A stretch of 64,000 bases of DNA from CAZFBA01 sp964517135 (lineage in GTDB: Bacteria > Cyanobacteriota > Vampirovibrionia > JBFMGH01). Where the stretch lies: NCBI GenBank assembly GCA_964517135.1, contig CAZFBA010000015.1, positions 27,798 through 91,797 of the forward strand, read 5' to 3'. The translations under genes and the position numbers were made by a program. The notes under the pieces are model-generated. The model worked only from the letters and a program-made list of their open reading frames with translations, was not told where the DNA came from and searched no databases. Below, one piece after another: positions 45,701-54,584 of this stretch (positions are counted from its first letter, which is position 1; every line of letters begins with the position of its first letter).

Positions 45701-46446
45701 GGCCAGAACCCGCAAAAGCTAAAAAACCAACCAGTTTACCTCCTGCAAAACCAGCAGCAGAACAGACTAATATCCGAAAAAAAGACACTGCAAAGCCTGT
45801 TGTAACAATCTCACCTGCTGATGAGGCCGCACAGGAAGAAACAGAATACAAAGTTCTTCAGACTCCTGAAACAATTGCCATGGAGAGACAAACAGGGGTA
45901 AGCTTCCTGCCAAAGAAAGAGCAGGATGAAGGGTTCTTTGATGCCAGTTTTAAAGGCGATTCAAGTTCAGGCAGGGCTGCATCAACTGGAGCAGCAAGGC
46001 TAGAAAGAGTACAAAATCCTGTTGTAGCAGGTCTTGAAGAGAAAGAAGAACGCCTCAAAATAGCATTAAACCCTAAAATTGCCTCCACAGCCGTAAGTTC
46101 CACTGCTATTAAAACAGCTAAAATAAGCTGGGACTCAGCTGATATGCAATACATTGACGCAGAACTTATGGCATACCTGACAAAAGGAACTCAAACAGCC
46201 AAAACTACTCTTGAATCTGATCTTAAGAAAAACAATTTCTCCGGAAGCTTGAGGCCAACTGTTATAACCTTAAAAATTAACAATTCTACAAATTCCATTT
46301 CTTCGAATATCAGCTCTTCAAGTGGTTATTCAAAGCTAGATAGCATAATCCTTAAAGCAGTCAGGGCGGGCTTTTCTGCCAAATCATTACCATCCCCTGC
46401 AAACACTTCGGGCACTGTTGAAATTAAACTTACAATTGTCCTGTAG
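42712..46446 (+). CDS. Giant DUF1822-like / zinc-finger / TonB-like membrane protein
   Basis: 1244 aa, GTG start at 42712 behind AGGATGAG. In order: an N-terminal domain (about 1-165) resembling cyanobacterial DUF1822 (FDFYVAISIDTQKDRAEILG); an anti-sigma-type zinc finger HISICEEC with His208, Cys212 and Cys215; a roughly 600-residue Glu/Pro/Gln-rich acidic linker (about 225-835); one membrane helix (about 842-868); a Pro/Ala/Lys-rich periplasmic stretch; and a C-terminal TonB/TolA-like domain (about 1145-1244, PTVITLKINN then SGYSKLDSIILKAV). The sigma factor gene begins 68 bp later. It is likely an anti-sigma factor whose periplasmic end contacts an envelope partner; this combination is inference. 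Confidence 0.75.
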   Translation: MPSTIKRIKLSHKKTARQKCLFFPEARSRKRVYISSLATLTLQEFLKEQGITINEGEGYCDNFFLAEAFDIADLKAGNAHIDCRCIINQPYTQLWIPKKPYEFGYQFDFYVAISIDTQKDRAEILGYVTGEDVKSSLKSNPERLNYYVLDIDILKPPLELASDIIPVASAKKDKSSIKETDHDLVKELFTGFLDDTISFKERAFFESHISICEECREDLLYLHLFDQKIKNTKNRMVFIDESIPIEEAIYTEEEIKEQTQQESEELEEKLVEEYEEEELPEPEEVIKPEKQAKEEAPEARVEPFQEVTQTPSDLELPPEFQSPSREITISKSEEDTGLQEETEELTGLEEQFTFIQEEEVAEPASPFRKEAEEPDKTTYETGHEVDIQPEETYSEGLTEEPDWASSYTIPPEGLPDVPASEEIPFEDIQPESWPEEDLETPQIDDLPDADLWQEGEKAGTGFDEPFISSEEDVYGMPPSMEEFSSTPEELSHTEDFEEFQEFPEPAEISYEEPQIYESFEEHPETTFESFKTFEDTDSLTLESLEEEHFDVIESFPDEETIDIQPTIDTVIPDDETAYYQTSQPESTYQEPEEPEITFHDDFSYQSDFTEEPTPPPQETSDLTLEDLEKEFDSIASFEFEEIEKPSRPQESIESYDQSEEFTEPQQYPDQQTEYVDELFKQSAQEYQEYKQEGPIEYSEQGYIEYDSDSIPDTSGWESLETEQPQQLTTDQDSQLLGKMKEELLRQQYQEETPGQHQDYSETMPAYDQDYTSEPYGESDISISGGYQAMPGGDYEDYSQPQQPDLTYDQMSAIPSEGDMAELKSFVDSKKKEVKKGRRKKGFPLLTTAAVMILLTGGLALCGVGTGIIPFQDGQYNLVKKVDVDKIIAMIPGKAEEPPKELARANNESAPEILPPEESSSEMEAKSADTEIPAEDISAMLAGEETPEENLSSSSTTKETQPDALQEDKTNAKQEPAPEKILASASPAEPELPRVTPRPEPAKAKKPTSLPPAKPAAEQTNIRKKDTAKPVVTISPADEAAQEETEYKVLQTPETIAMERQTGVSFLPKKEQDEGFFDASFKGDSSSGRAASTGAARLERVQNPVVAGLEEKEERLKIALNPKIASTAVSSTAIKTAKISWDSADMQYIDAELMAYLTKGTQTAKTTLESDLKKNNFSGSLRPTVITLKINNSTNSISSNISSSSGYSKLDSIILKAVRAGFSAKSLPSPANTSGTVEIKLTIVL

Positions 46447-46514
46447 GCCCGACGAAAGAAAAATGGTAATATTAGATGGGGTAAGCAATTGTATGGTTAA
46501 GCAGGTTTAACACA

Positions 46515-47066
46515 TTGCCTGAAAGATATAGACCACTTATAGAAAAAATTATCCGGAATAACTCTCGCTACGTCGGGAATGAGGACCTTTTCGAGGATTT
46601 CTGTAGCGAGACATTCAAGCGTTGCTACAAGATTCTATCGACAGATGAGACGATAGTTAACTTTGAGGCATACCTTTCAAAGGTTTCTAACTCTGCTATT
46701 CTTGATGTATTGAGGTCTTCAGGCAGACTGAGACGACTAAAATCAGGTTATAAAAAAGTTAAAAGTGAGACTGCATCCCAGCCATATAATACTGATGAGC
46801 GTTTTAATATCATCTTTGATATTGAAGACCCCACACCGACTGTCGAAGAAACCCTTATTAAAGAGGAAGAAGTCAAAAATATACGCCGGGCTCTTGTTGA
46901 ACTGGACAAAGAATACAAAGATAAACATTTCATGGAAATCTTTAAACTCAGGTATATCGAGAATAAGAAACAGAGCGATATAGCAAGCACACTGGGTATC
47001 AGCCAGGGAGAAGTCAGCAAACGTATCATAGAACTCGGCAAGAAAGTACTGTCAAGACTGCATTAA
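46515..47066 (+). CDS. Sigma-70 family RNA polymerase sigma factor (ECF-like)
   Basis: 183 aa with two sigma regions only. Region 2 is seen in DLFEDFCSETFKRCYKIL and SNSAILDVLRSSGRLRRLKSG; region 4 in FMEIFKLRYIENKKQSDIAS followed by TLGISQGEVSKRIIELG, a helix-turn-helix. The linker is acidic. Start is a TTG at 46515, as no ATG is in frame upstream of the conserved part before a stop at 46482. It directly follows the zinc-finger/TonB-like gene, the expected partner anti-sigma factor. Its regulon is unknown. Confidence 0.88.
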   Translation: MPERYRPLIEKIIRNNSRYVGNEDLFEDFCSETFKRCYKILSTDETIVNFEAYLSKVSNSAILDVLRSSGRLRRLKSGYKKVKSETASQPYNTDERFNIIFDIEDPTPTVEETLIKEEEVKNIRRALVELDKEYKDKHFMEIFKLRYIENKKQSDIASTLGISQGEVSKRIIELGKKVLSRLH

Positions 47067-47096
47067 CCCTATAGAAACATACACAAGGAGCATCCT

Positions 47097-49625
47097 ATGG
47101 CAGAACCTTTTAAAGTTTATGTCTATACTCATACACACTGGGATAGAGAGTGGTACAGGTCTTTTCAGGAATACCGATTCAGGCTTATCGAAGTAGTAGA
47201 TGATATTCTAGATCAGCTTGACAGTGGATCCCTTGATTGCTTTACACTGGATGGTCAGGCCATCGTTCTGGAAGATTACCTTGACGTAAAACCAGAGAAT
47301 AAAGACCGGCTGATACGCCACATTAAAGAAGGCAGGCTAGAAGCAGGCCCCTGGTATGTATTGCCTGATGAATTTCTCGTCAGCGGTGAAAGCCTTATAA
47401 TGAATCTTTATCTGGGTCACAGGCTAACCGAGAAGTACGGTAAAACCACCAGAACGGGCTATTTACCTGATTCATTCGGGCACAGTATCGATATACCTGC
47501 AATCTTAAAAAAATTTAACATTAACAACGCCCTTCTCTGGCGGGGTATCAATGCTGATATAACCGAATTTAACTGGCTATCACAGGATAATAACTCCGTA
47601 AAAACCTACCACCTTCGTGAAGGCTACTATATAAACTTATTTGAAAATAATAATACAGATATAACAAAAATTCACGAAATTATTAACAGCTATATACAAA
47701 AGATTAAGGCCTATACAACACTTAACTATATGCTATTGCCTGTTGGAGGAGATCACATGCCAGCCCCGCAAAACTTTAAGGGCGTTATTAAAGATATAAA
47801 CAACCATCAAAATGATTATAAGCTTATACCTGTTACACTGACAGAGTTCATGATTCTATTTGAAAAAGAACAGCTTAAAGATAGCTATCAACAAGAGTTC
47901 AGAGACTGCACCAGAAGCTACATCCTGCCTGGTGTCTACTCATCGAGACTCTATCTCAAACAGGAAAACGCTAGACTGACAAACAAGATCAACAGGCTCA
48001 TTGAACCCCTTGCCTGCTACTGTAATGCTTATCATCTGGATAAATTCAGATTGCCTGACACTGATTATCTCTGGAAGATGTTGATTGAAAACCATCCTCA
48101 TGACAGCATCTGCGGGTGCAGTGTTGATCCTGTTCATGATGAAATGGAGCAACGCTTTAAGTCACTACATCAGGCCTGTGATGAATACATTAACCGGGCT
48201 AAATTAAGTCTTATCAAGCAGGTTCCAACAGGTAAAATTGCTGTTTTCAACACTTCTAACTTTACATACAGTGGCCCTGTACTTCTCAATACGTTTCAAG
48301 AAGATGATACTGGTCTAAAAAGCCAGTTAATAGATGAATTTACAGATACACATCCGAGATTTTATTCAGATATAAAAGAGGCAAGACCTGCAACTATACT
48401 GAAAAAGCAGCAAAATAAACTGGTCTGGGCTGATGAGGTTCCAGCTGGAGGGTTGAAAATTCTTGATTCAGCTGAAATACCGGCCCCTGTAAGAGAGCAT
48501 AATGGCAATCTAACAAATGGCATCATAGAAATAAAAGTAGATAAAGACTCTATATCAGTTAAAGACCTTAAAACTGGAGAAACATATCATAACCTTAACC
48601 AGATAATAGACAAAAGAGACGCCGGAGACAGCTATAATTTCGGCCCTATCAAAGGAGATACGCCTGTTAAGGCACGCATTACCAGCAGCAGGATTAAAGA
48701 AAATGGCCCTATTAGAGGTATGCTGGAGGCCTTTTATGAAATTGATATTCCTGATGGGGCTGATAGCAAAACTATTGAGCCCATAAGTGCGACTATAAGT
48801 CACTATATAAGCTGTTATATTATTATGTATGCTAATTCTAAGATTGTCGAATTCAGGTTAAACTGGGATAATAAATCCCGTAACCATCTTCTTCAAGCAG
48901 TATTTCCTTCAAATAGCCTGATTTATAAGACAGATGTTGAAAATCACTGCGGTATACTAAGTCGATCCTTTGACCCTGAGTATGACATTTATAACCATAT
49001 ACCGGCATCAAAGCAAACAGAGCTTAAAACTAACACTGCACCCATGCAAAGATTTGTACAGGCTAACAATATCGCTATATTCAATGAGGGTCTTCCTGAG
49101 TATGAAGTATTTAAAAGCAACCTGTACTTAACATTACTGAGAGCTACCGGTTATCTATCAGTTGAGCATCCGTCAACCCGGGGAGCTTATGCCGGTCCTG
49201 AACTCAGCACACCCGGAAATCAATGTCTAAGGCAAAATACTGCCCGTTATGCTTTTCATCCTGCGAGTACACCAGAAGAGCTATTCAGGCTTGCTGAAAG
49301 CTTTTGCGGATGCACAATAAGCCTGACAGGTGAAAATAAGGCTATAGAAAATTTCAACCCGCCTGAATCTCTTATTAGCCTAAGTAACCCTGATATAATT
49401 ACTACCAGTATGCGTTATTACAGTAAATCTGATAGTATTGTTATACGTTTACTCAATATTTCCAAGGATATTCAAACCACAGACCTTCATATATCCCTAC
49501 CAGCAAGCAGCATACAGGAAGTCAATTTTTTAAATGAACCCTTCAATGAATCTCTGAAACCAGCAGGCTTGAAACTGGCTCCATGTGAGATGAAAGCCTG
49601 TTTAATAAACGTTAAAACTGAATAA
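47097..49625 (+). CDS. GH38 alpha-mannosidase
   Basis: 842 aa, family-typical length. Zinc and catalytic elements: THTHWDREWYR near the N-terminus (His14, Asp16), GYLPDSFGHS with predicted nucleophile Asp125, and the ENHPHDSICGCSVDPVHDEM segment with the metal-binding His-Asp. Middle and C-terminal beta domains follow. No signal peptide, so it probably acts in the cytoplasm on imported mannosyl sugars, like bacterial MngB-type enzymes. AAGGAG precedes the ATG and it follows the sigma factor by 30 bp, so it is likely co-transcribed with it. Confidence 0.93.
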   Translation: MAEPFKVYVYTHTHWDREWYRSFQEYRFRLIEVVDDILDQLDSGSLDCFTLDGQAIVLEDYLDVKPENKDRLIRHIKEGRLEAGPWYVLPDEFLVSGESLIMNLYLGHRLTEKYGKTTRTGYLPDSFGHSIDIPAILKKFNINNALLWRGINADITEFNWLSQDNNSVKTYHLREGYYINLFENNNTDITKIHEIINSYIQKIKAYTTLNYMLLPVGGDHMPAPQNFKGVIKDINNHQNDYKLIPVTLTEFMILFEKEQLKDSYQQEFRDCTRSYILPGVYSSRLYLKQENARLTNKINRLIEPLACYCNAYHLDKFRLPDTDYLWKMLIENHPHDSICGCSVDPVHDEMEQRFKSLHQACDEYINRAKLSLIKQVPTGKIAVFNTSNFTYSGPVLLNTFQEDDTGLKSQLIDEFTDTHPRFYSDIKEARPATILKKQQNKLVWADEVPAGGLKILDSAEIPAPVREHNGNLTNGIIEIKVDKDSISVKDLKTGETYHNLNQIIDKRDAGDSYNFGPIKGDTPVKARITSSRIKENGPIRGMLEAFYEIDIPDGADSKTIEPISATISHYISCYIIMYANSKIVEFRLNWDNKSRNHLLQAVFPSNSLIYKTDVENHCGILSRSFDPEYDIYNHIPASKQTELKTNTAPMQRFVQANNIAIFNEGLPEYEVFKSNLYLTLLRATGYLSVEHPSTRGAYAGPELSTPGNQCLRQNTARYAFHPASTPEELFRLAESFCGCTISLTGENKAIENFNPPESLISLSNPDIITTSMRYYSKSDSIVIRLLNISKDIQTTDLHISLPASSIQEVNFLNEPFNESLKPAGLKLAPCEMKACLINVKTE

Positions 49626-49763
49626 ACCCATAAAAAGCCGGCCAGCCGCAACAGATGGGGCAGACGTCTTAAATTTTCCCAAATTCTTTATCGAATTCAG
49701 CAACAGATTGTAATAAAATTAAACCAGCGATTCGTGAGTGAAGGAAAGTTTGCAGAGGTACCC

Positions 49764-52700
49764 ATGATAACACGCCCTTTTGTTCCGTTGCATGTGCATA
49801 CAGAGTATAGCATACTGGATGGATCCACAAAAATAGAGGATTTAATTAAGTGTGCTCAGGCCAATAATATGCCTGCTATTGCGATTACAGACCACGGTAA
49901 TATGAGCGGCGTAATTGACTTCTACCAGAAGGCTAAAAGTGCCAACATAAAGCCAATTATAGGCTGCGAAGTGTACACTATTGACGGAGATATAACTCAA
50001 ACTGGCGGAAAAATGGGCAAGTATAACCACCTTGTTCTGCTGGCAAAAGATTATAACGGCTATAAAAATCTGGTTAAACTTGTCAGCACAGGCCATGTTC
50101 AGGGTTTCTATTATAAACCACGGTTAAATTATGAGTATATAGAGCAATATCATGAAGGCCTTATTGCTATGTCTGCCTGCCTTTCAGGAGACATAAATCA
50201 TAAAATACTTGAAGGAAAGTATGAAGCAGCTAAAGAAAGAGCTAAATATTTTAAAGACCTGTTTGGTGAAGATTTTTACCTTGAAATTCAGGATCACGGA
50301 ATGGAAGAAGAAAAAATTCTCAATCCACAGGTTGTAAAGCTGAGCAAAGAACTGGATATACAACTGGTAGCAACAAATGACAGCCATTATACAAATAAGG
50401 GAGACCACCATACACACGATATATTACTATGTTTACAGACTGGCAAAACTTTTAACGACCCCGGACGTATGCGTTTTCCGAGTGATCAGTTCTACATTAA
50501 GAACGGTGACGAGATGGCACAGGGTTATAAAAACCTGGATCCTGATGATGTATTCATTGCCATTGACAATACCCTTAAAATAGCTGAAAAATGTTCTTTA
50601 ACAATACCTCTGGGTAAGTCTATCCTGCCGCATTACCCGGTACCGCCAAATCATACTGTTGAATCTTACCTGAACAAGATTGCCAGAAAAGGGCTCGAAA
50701 ACCGCTTTGAAAAGATAACTCCTGATATTGAAGACCGCCTTAAATATGAGCTAAGCATCATTGAACAGATGGGGTTTGCTGCTTACTTCCTTATTGTATG
50801 GGATTTCATAGATCACTCAAGAAATATAGGTGTACCTGTTGGGCCTGGCAGGGGTTCAGCAGCAGGAAGCCTGGTTGCATACAGTCTGGGTATAACAAAT
50901 ATTGACCCTCTTGAACATGGGCTCCTTTTTGAGAGATTTTTGAACCCTGAAAGAATCAGCATGCCTGATGTTGACATTGATTTTTGTATCGAAAGACGTG
51001 ACGAAGTAATTGATTACGTATCAGAAAAATATGGCAGAGATCGTGTATGCCAGATTATAACCTTTGGCACACTGGCAGCAAGAGCTGCTACCAAAGGTGT
51101 TGCCCGTGTACTTGACTATCCATTTGCTGAGTCAAACAAAATTGCCGGTATGATACCACAGGCCCCGGGCATAACAATCAATGACGCACTTACAGAAGGC
51201 CAGGAACTCAAAAAAATCTATGATAAAGACGAAAGAATTCGCAACTGGATTGATCTGGCCAAATCTATCGAAGGGACAATCTTTAATTATGGTACTCACG
51301 CAGCAGGCGTCATTATTTCAAGGGATCCCCTCTCTGATATAGTTCCTATCCAGAAATCAAAAGAAGGAACCATAATTACTCAATACTCTATGACAGATTC
51401 AGAAAAGCTGGGACTCCTCAAAATGGACTTCCTCGGCCTTAGAAACCTGACCATCATTAACAATACTGTTAAAGCCATAAAACAGAACCATAGCATTGAA
51501 ATAGACCCCGATAACCTGCCTCTGGATGATGCAAAAACTTACTCATTACTGTCTCATGGGGAAACAGATGGGGTCTTTCAGCTTGAATCAAGCGGAATGA
51601 AAATGCTTGTAAAAGACCTGAAACCATCCGTATTCAGTGACGTTGGTGCCCTTGTAGCACTGTTCCGGCCCGGCCCGCTTGAAACCGGTATGGTCAAAGA
51701 CTTCGTCCTGAGAAAGCACGGCAAGCAAAAAATAGAATATGACCACCCCTGGCTTGAAGATATACTCAAAGATACGTATGGCACAATAGTCTATCAGGAA
51801 CAGATAATGCAGATAGCCCAAAAACTCGCAGGCTATACGCTCGGTGAAGCTGATATTCTAAGGCGTGCAATGGGCAAGAAAAAAGCATCAGAAATGGATA
51901 AACAACGTGAACGTTTTCTTGACGGCGCAGCAGAAAAAGGCATCGACCCTGACATAGCCAGGGATCTTTTTGAAAAGATGGCTAAATTTGCTTCATACTG
52001 CTTTAACCGTTCACACTCAGCAGCTTATGCCTTTCTCGCCTACCAAACTGCCTACCTGAAAGCACATTACCCGGTAGAATATATGGCTGCCCTGCTTTCC
52101 AGCGTAAGAGACCGCCAGGATAAAATACAGCTTTACATAGCTGAATCACAGAAAATGGGTATCGAAGTATTGCCACCTGACGTCAACGTCTCAGGTGTCA
52201 ACTTTACAGCAGACAAAGGGGCTATCAGGTTCGGGCTGGCATCAGTTAAAAACGTAGGAGTCGGCGTTGTAGAGTGCATACAGAAGGCAAGAGAAGAGTC
52301 AAAATTTGAATCATTCTACGATTTCTGTATGAGGGTTGACCCATCATGCCTTAACAGCAGAACTATCGAAAGCCTGATAAAATGCGGGGCCTTTTCTACA
52401 ATTGAAAAAAGCCGCAAGCAACTACTTGAAAATGTAGACGATATTAAAAAAGCAGCTGAAAGAGAAAAGTCCAGAATAGCAAGCGGACAGATAAGCCTGT
52501 TTAACCTCTTTGATGATTCAGAACCTGATAGCGAACTAAACAAAACATATCAGCTTTCAGGCGATGATACAGAGTTTTCAGACCTTGAGATTCAGACTTT
52601 TGAGAAAGAATTACTGGGTTTTTACGTCACCTCTCATCCATTATCCAGTATTAAAAACTATTTACCTATCATTACTACCAACAAAATATCAGAACTAAAT

Positions 52701-53219
52701 GAAGTTAAAGATGAAAGCTATGTCGCTATTGCAGGTCTTGTAGCAAGTATGCGGCAGGTCTTAACCAAAAACAATAAGCTCATGAAAATAGGTATACTTG
52801 AAGACCTGACAGGTACAGTAGATATAGTAGCTTACAGCGAAACTATCGAGAAACTCGGCGAACTGCTTGAAGAAGACGCCCGTATAATCGTTAAAGGAAA
52901 GGTAAAGCATAGAGGCGACGAAGAGATAAACATAAGCATCATTATTGATGAGGCAAAAGACATAAAAGAAGCCCGCCTTTTAAATATTGAGTTCTCTGAA
53001 AATGCTGTCTTTGAAGATATATGCGCACTGCGAGACATTATTGTCTCTAACAAAGGCTCTGACCCTGTTTTAATAAAGGTGCAAAACAATGGTAATCCGT
53101 TAAAAATGATTACTGACAGCCGATTCTGGGTTAATGCTTCTGAAGAGCTCGCCGGTGTAATCAAAGGTCGACTGGGCGATAAATTCAAAGCATCCTGTGA
53201 GCTCATCAGCAAAAACTAG
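49764..53219 (+). CDS. dnaE: DNA polymerase III alpha subunit
   Basis: 1151 aa from the ATG at 49764, preceded by AGAGG; a GTG ten codons earlier is the alternative. The replicative polymerase has the PHP domain (LHVHTEYSILDG, then TDHGNMSG), the palm with catalytic Asp404 and Asp406 in MPDVDIDFC, GPGRGSAAGSLVAYSLGI, and a C-terminal OB domain (VAIAGLVASMRQV). The gene is continuous, unlike the intein-split dnaE of many cyanobacteria. It is separated from GH38 by about 140 bp, so is probably independently expressed. Confidence 0.97.
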   Translation: MITRPFVPLHVHTEYSILDGSTKIEDLIKCAQANNMPAIAITDHGNMSGVIDFYQKAKSANIKPIIGCEVYTIDGDITQTGGKMGKYNHLVLLAKDYNGYKNLVKLVSTGHVQGFYYKPRLNYEYIEQYHEGLIAMSACLSGDINHKILEGKYEAAKERAKYFKDLFGEDFYLEIQDHGMEEEKILNPQVVKLSKELDIQLVATNDSHYTNKGDHHTHDILLCLQTGKTFNDPGRMRFPSDQFYIKNGDEMAQGYKNLDPDDVFIAIDNTLKIAEKCSLTIPLGKSILPHYPVPPNHTVESYLNKIARKGLENRFEKITPDIEDRLKYELSIIEQMGFAAYFLIVWDFIDHSRNIGVPVGPGRGSAAGSLVAYSLGITNIDPLEHGLLFERFLNPERISMPDVDIDFCIERRDEVIDYVSEKYGRDRVCQIITFGTLAARAATKGVARVLDYPFAESNKIAGMIPQAPGITINDALTEGQELKKIYDKDERIRNWIDLAKSIEGTIFNYGTHAAGVIISRDPLSDIVPIQKSKEGTIITQYSMTDSEKLGLLKMDFLGLRNLTIINNTVKAIKQNHSIEIDPDNLPLDDAKTYSLLSHGETDGVFQLESSGMKMLVKDLKPSVFSDVGALVALFRPGPLETGMVKDFVLRKHGKQKIEYDHPWLEDILKDTYGTIVYQEQIMQIAQKLAGYTLGEADILRRAMGKKKASEMDKQRERFLDGAAEKGIDPDIARDLFEKMAKFASYCFNRSHSAAYAFLAYQTAYLKAHYPVEYMAALLSSVRDRQDKIQLYIAESQKMGIEVLPPDVNVSGVNFTADKGAIRFGLASVKNVGVGVVECIQKAREESKFESFYDFCMRVDPSCLNSRTIESLIKCGAFSTIEKSRKQLLENVDDIKKAAEREKSRIASGQISLFNLFDDSEPDSELNKTYQLSGDDTEFSDLEIQTFEKELLGFYVTSHPLSSIKNYLPIITTNKISELNEVKDESYVAIAGLVASMRQVLTKNNKLMKIGILEDLTGTVDIVAYSETIEKLGELLEEDARIIVKGKVKHRGDEEINISIIIDEAKDIKEARLLNIEFSENAVFEDICALRDIIVSNKGSDPVLIKVQNNGNPLKMITDSRFWVNASEELAGVIKGRLGDKFKASCELISKN

Positions 53220-53416
53220 ATATCACTTAATACAACACTTTAGAGCTTTGCAAAGCCTGTCATAACAACATACCGGCTAAAAAAACCGGTCTACACCACA
53301 TGGTCAATAAGATTTGTAATCCACTGATTGATGTAAGTTTCAGCAAAAAAAGTCAAAATAATAAATACAAGGGATCGTGATCAGGGGAACCAAACGTTTA
53401 TCGTCAGGAGGAGTGG

Positions 53417-53569
53417 ATGATTAGCAATACAAGCAATGGACGCAACATTCAAAAGGTTAAAGTGGCTAGAATTGACAGCATTTTCCTTATTCACAATAAT
53501 GGAAACCCTTATAGCAAAAAGATTATCAAAGATTATATTTATTCACCAGAGGCAAAAATTATCGCTTAA
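53417..53569 (+). CDS. Small 50-aa protein with strong expression signals
   Basis: ATG at 53417 follows CAGGAGGAGTGG, one of the strongest ribosome binding sites in the window, and an intrinsic terminator ends 75 bp after the stop. The 50-residue product is basic and soluble (NIQKVKVARIDSIFLIHNNG, then KKIIKDYIYSPEAKIIA) with an apparent short beta strand and helix. No family recognised. An overlapping longer frame at 53436 lacks such a site and is rejected. Confidence 0.55.
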   Translation: MISNTSNGRNIQKVKVARIDSIFLIHNNGNPYSKKIIKDYIYSPEAKIIA

Positions 53570-53611
53570 GGATGCAAACATAAAAGCAGTAAAGATGATA
53601 CGGGGGAGGTT

Positions 53612-53644
53612 AAAGCGGACATTAATAGTCTGCTTTTATTTTTA
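53612..53644 (+). terminator. Terminator after the 50-aa ORF
   Basis: AAAGCGGAC (53612-53620) pairs with GTCTGCTTT (53628-53636) including one G-U pair, 7-nt loop, then TATTTTTA. Confidence 0.8.
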
Positions 53645-53773
53645 GGAAATAATCGCAGGTAAAACTCCGGTTTAAAATAAAAAGCACCGGAGAAAACAGA
53701 TTTTTCTCTTCAGGGATAAAGGTTATAATAGTAAAAGTAAAATTGAACACCCGCAAGAGAAAGGCACAAAACC

Positions 53774-54577
53774 CTGCTAACATGGATTAAAAACATCCTC
53801 AACATCATTTCACTCAGAAAGCGAACTTATTTCACTTTCTCAAGACCTATAAAACACCTTAAAAACGAGGATAAAACTAACCTCTTTAAAGATAAAAAAA
53901 CTATAGAAGAAGCAAATCAGCTAATAAAAACCTACCATATTGAAGCACTTAAAGACAATTCAACCATTACACACTATCAAGAAAACCTCTACACACTCAA
54001 ACTTCTGGAAGACACTTTTCAAAAAGCAAGCCTGAAAATTAATAAAGATACTCCCAAAATACTCGATATAGGCAGCAAAAACTTTTCTTATGCACCAGCA
54101 CTGCATCATTTCTTTACATACTATAAAACCAGCTACCCCAGAAAGATTATCCTCGATGGAATAGAAGTTGATCCACACCGAATGATGGCTGATTTCCATT
54201 CACGCTACGATTACGCTAATTACTATATTCATAATCTGCCTGATACACGCTACATAAAAGGTGACTTTATGAAATTTAAAGAACAGCCCTGTGACATTAT
54301 TACCTGGTTCTTGCCCTTCCTCACTGAAAAACCCCTGCTAAAATGGGGGCTGCCACTGTCATATCTGGCTCCTGAGGCTATGCTAAAACATGCATATAAA
54401 TTACTCAATTCACAGGGTATAATATTACTGGTCAATCAAACTGAAGAAGAAAAAGCCAAACAGCTTAAACTACTTGAACAACTGGAAATTGAATCAATTG
54501 AAGTGAGCAATTCTTACACAAATCATTTCTCTCCATTTGTTTATAAGCGTTATATAACCGTTGTGATAAAAGGCTAA
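53774..54577 (+). CDS. SAM-dependent methyltransferase-like protein with non-ATG start
   Basis: The first ATG in frame (54182) would cut off the SAM-binding loop: upstream codons in the same frame encode ILDIGSKNFSYAPAL (motif I) and IILDGIEVDPHR (motif II). The frame is open from 53747 with no ATG, GTG or TTG; the CTG at 53774 has AAAGG 9 nt upstream and is my preferred start, giving 267 aa. Later motifs GDFMKF and CDIITWFLPFLTE fit a class I methyltransferase. The substrate is unknown. It lies 7 bp before the TPR gene, so they are coupled. Confidence 0.7.
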   Translation: MLTWIKNILNIISLRKRTYFTFSRPIKHLKNEDKTNLFKDKKTIEEANQLIKTYHIEALKDNSTITHYQENLYTLKLLEDTFQKASLKINKDTPKILDIGSKNFSYAPALHHFFTYYKTSYPRKIILDGIEVDPHRMMADFHSRYDYANYYIHNLPDTRYIKGDFMKFKEQPCDIITWFLPFLTEKPLLKWGLPLSYLAPEAMLKHAYKLLNSQGIILLVNQTEEEKAKQLKLLEQLEIESIEVSNSYTNHFSPFVYKRYITVVIKG

Positions 54578-54584
54578 CCGGAAA

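Noticed and set aside
45321..45851. 176-aa minus-strand ORF rich in Ser and Ala
   Set aside because: Shadow of the acidic/Pro-rich segment of the TonB-like gene; no ribosome binding site and no family.
53246..53258. GCTTTGCAAAGC palindrome after dnaE
   Set aside because: Self-complementary but without loop or T-run; not accepted as a terminator.
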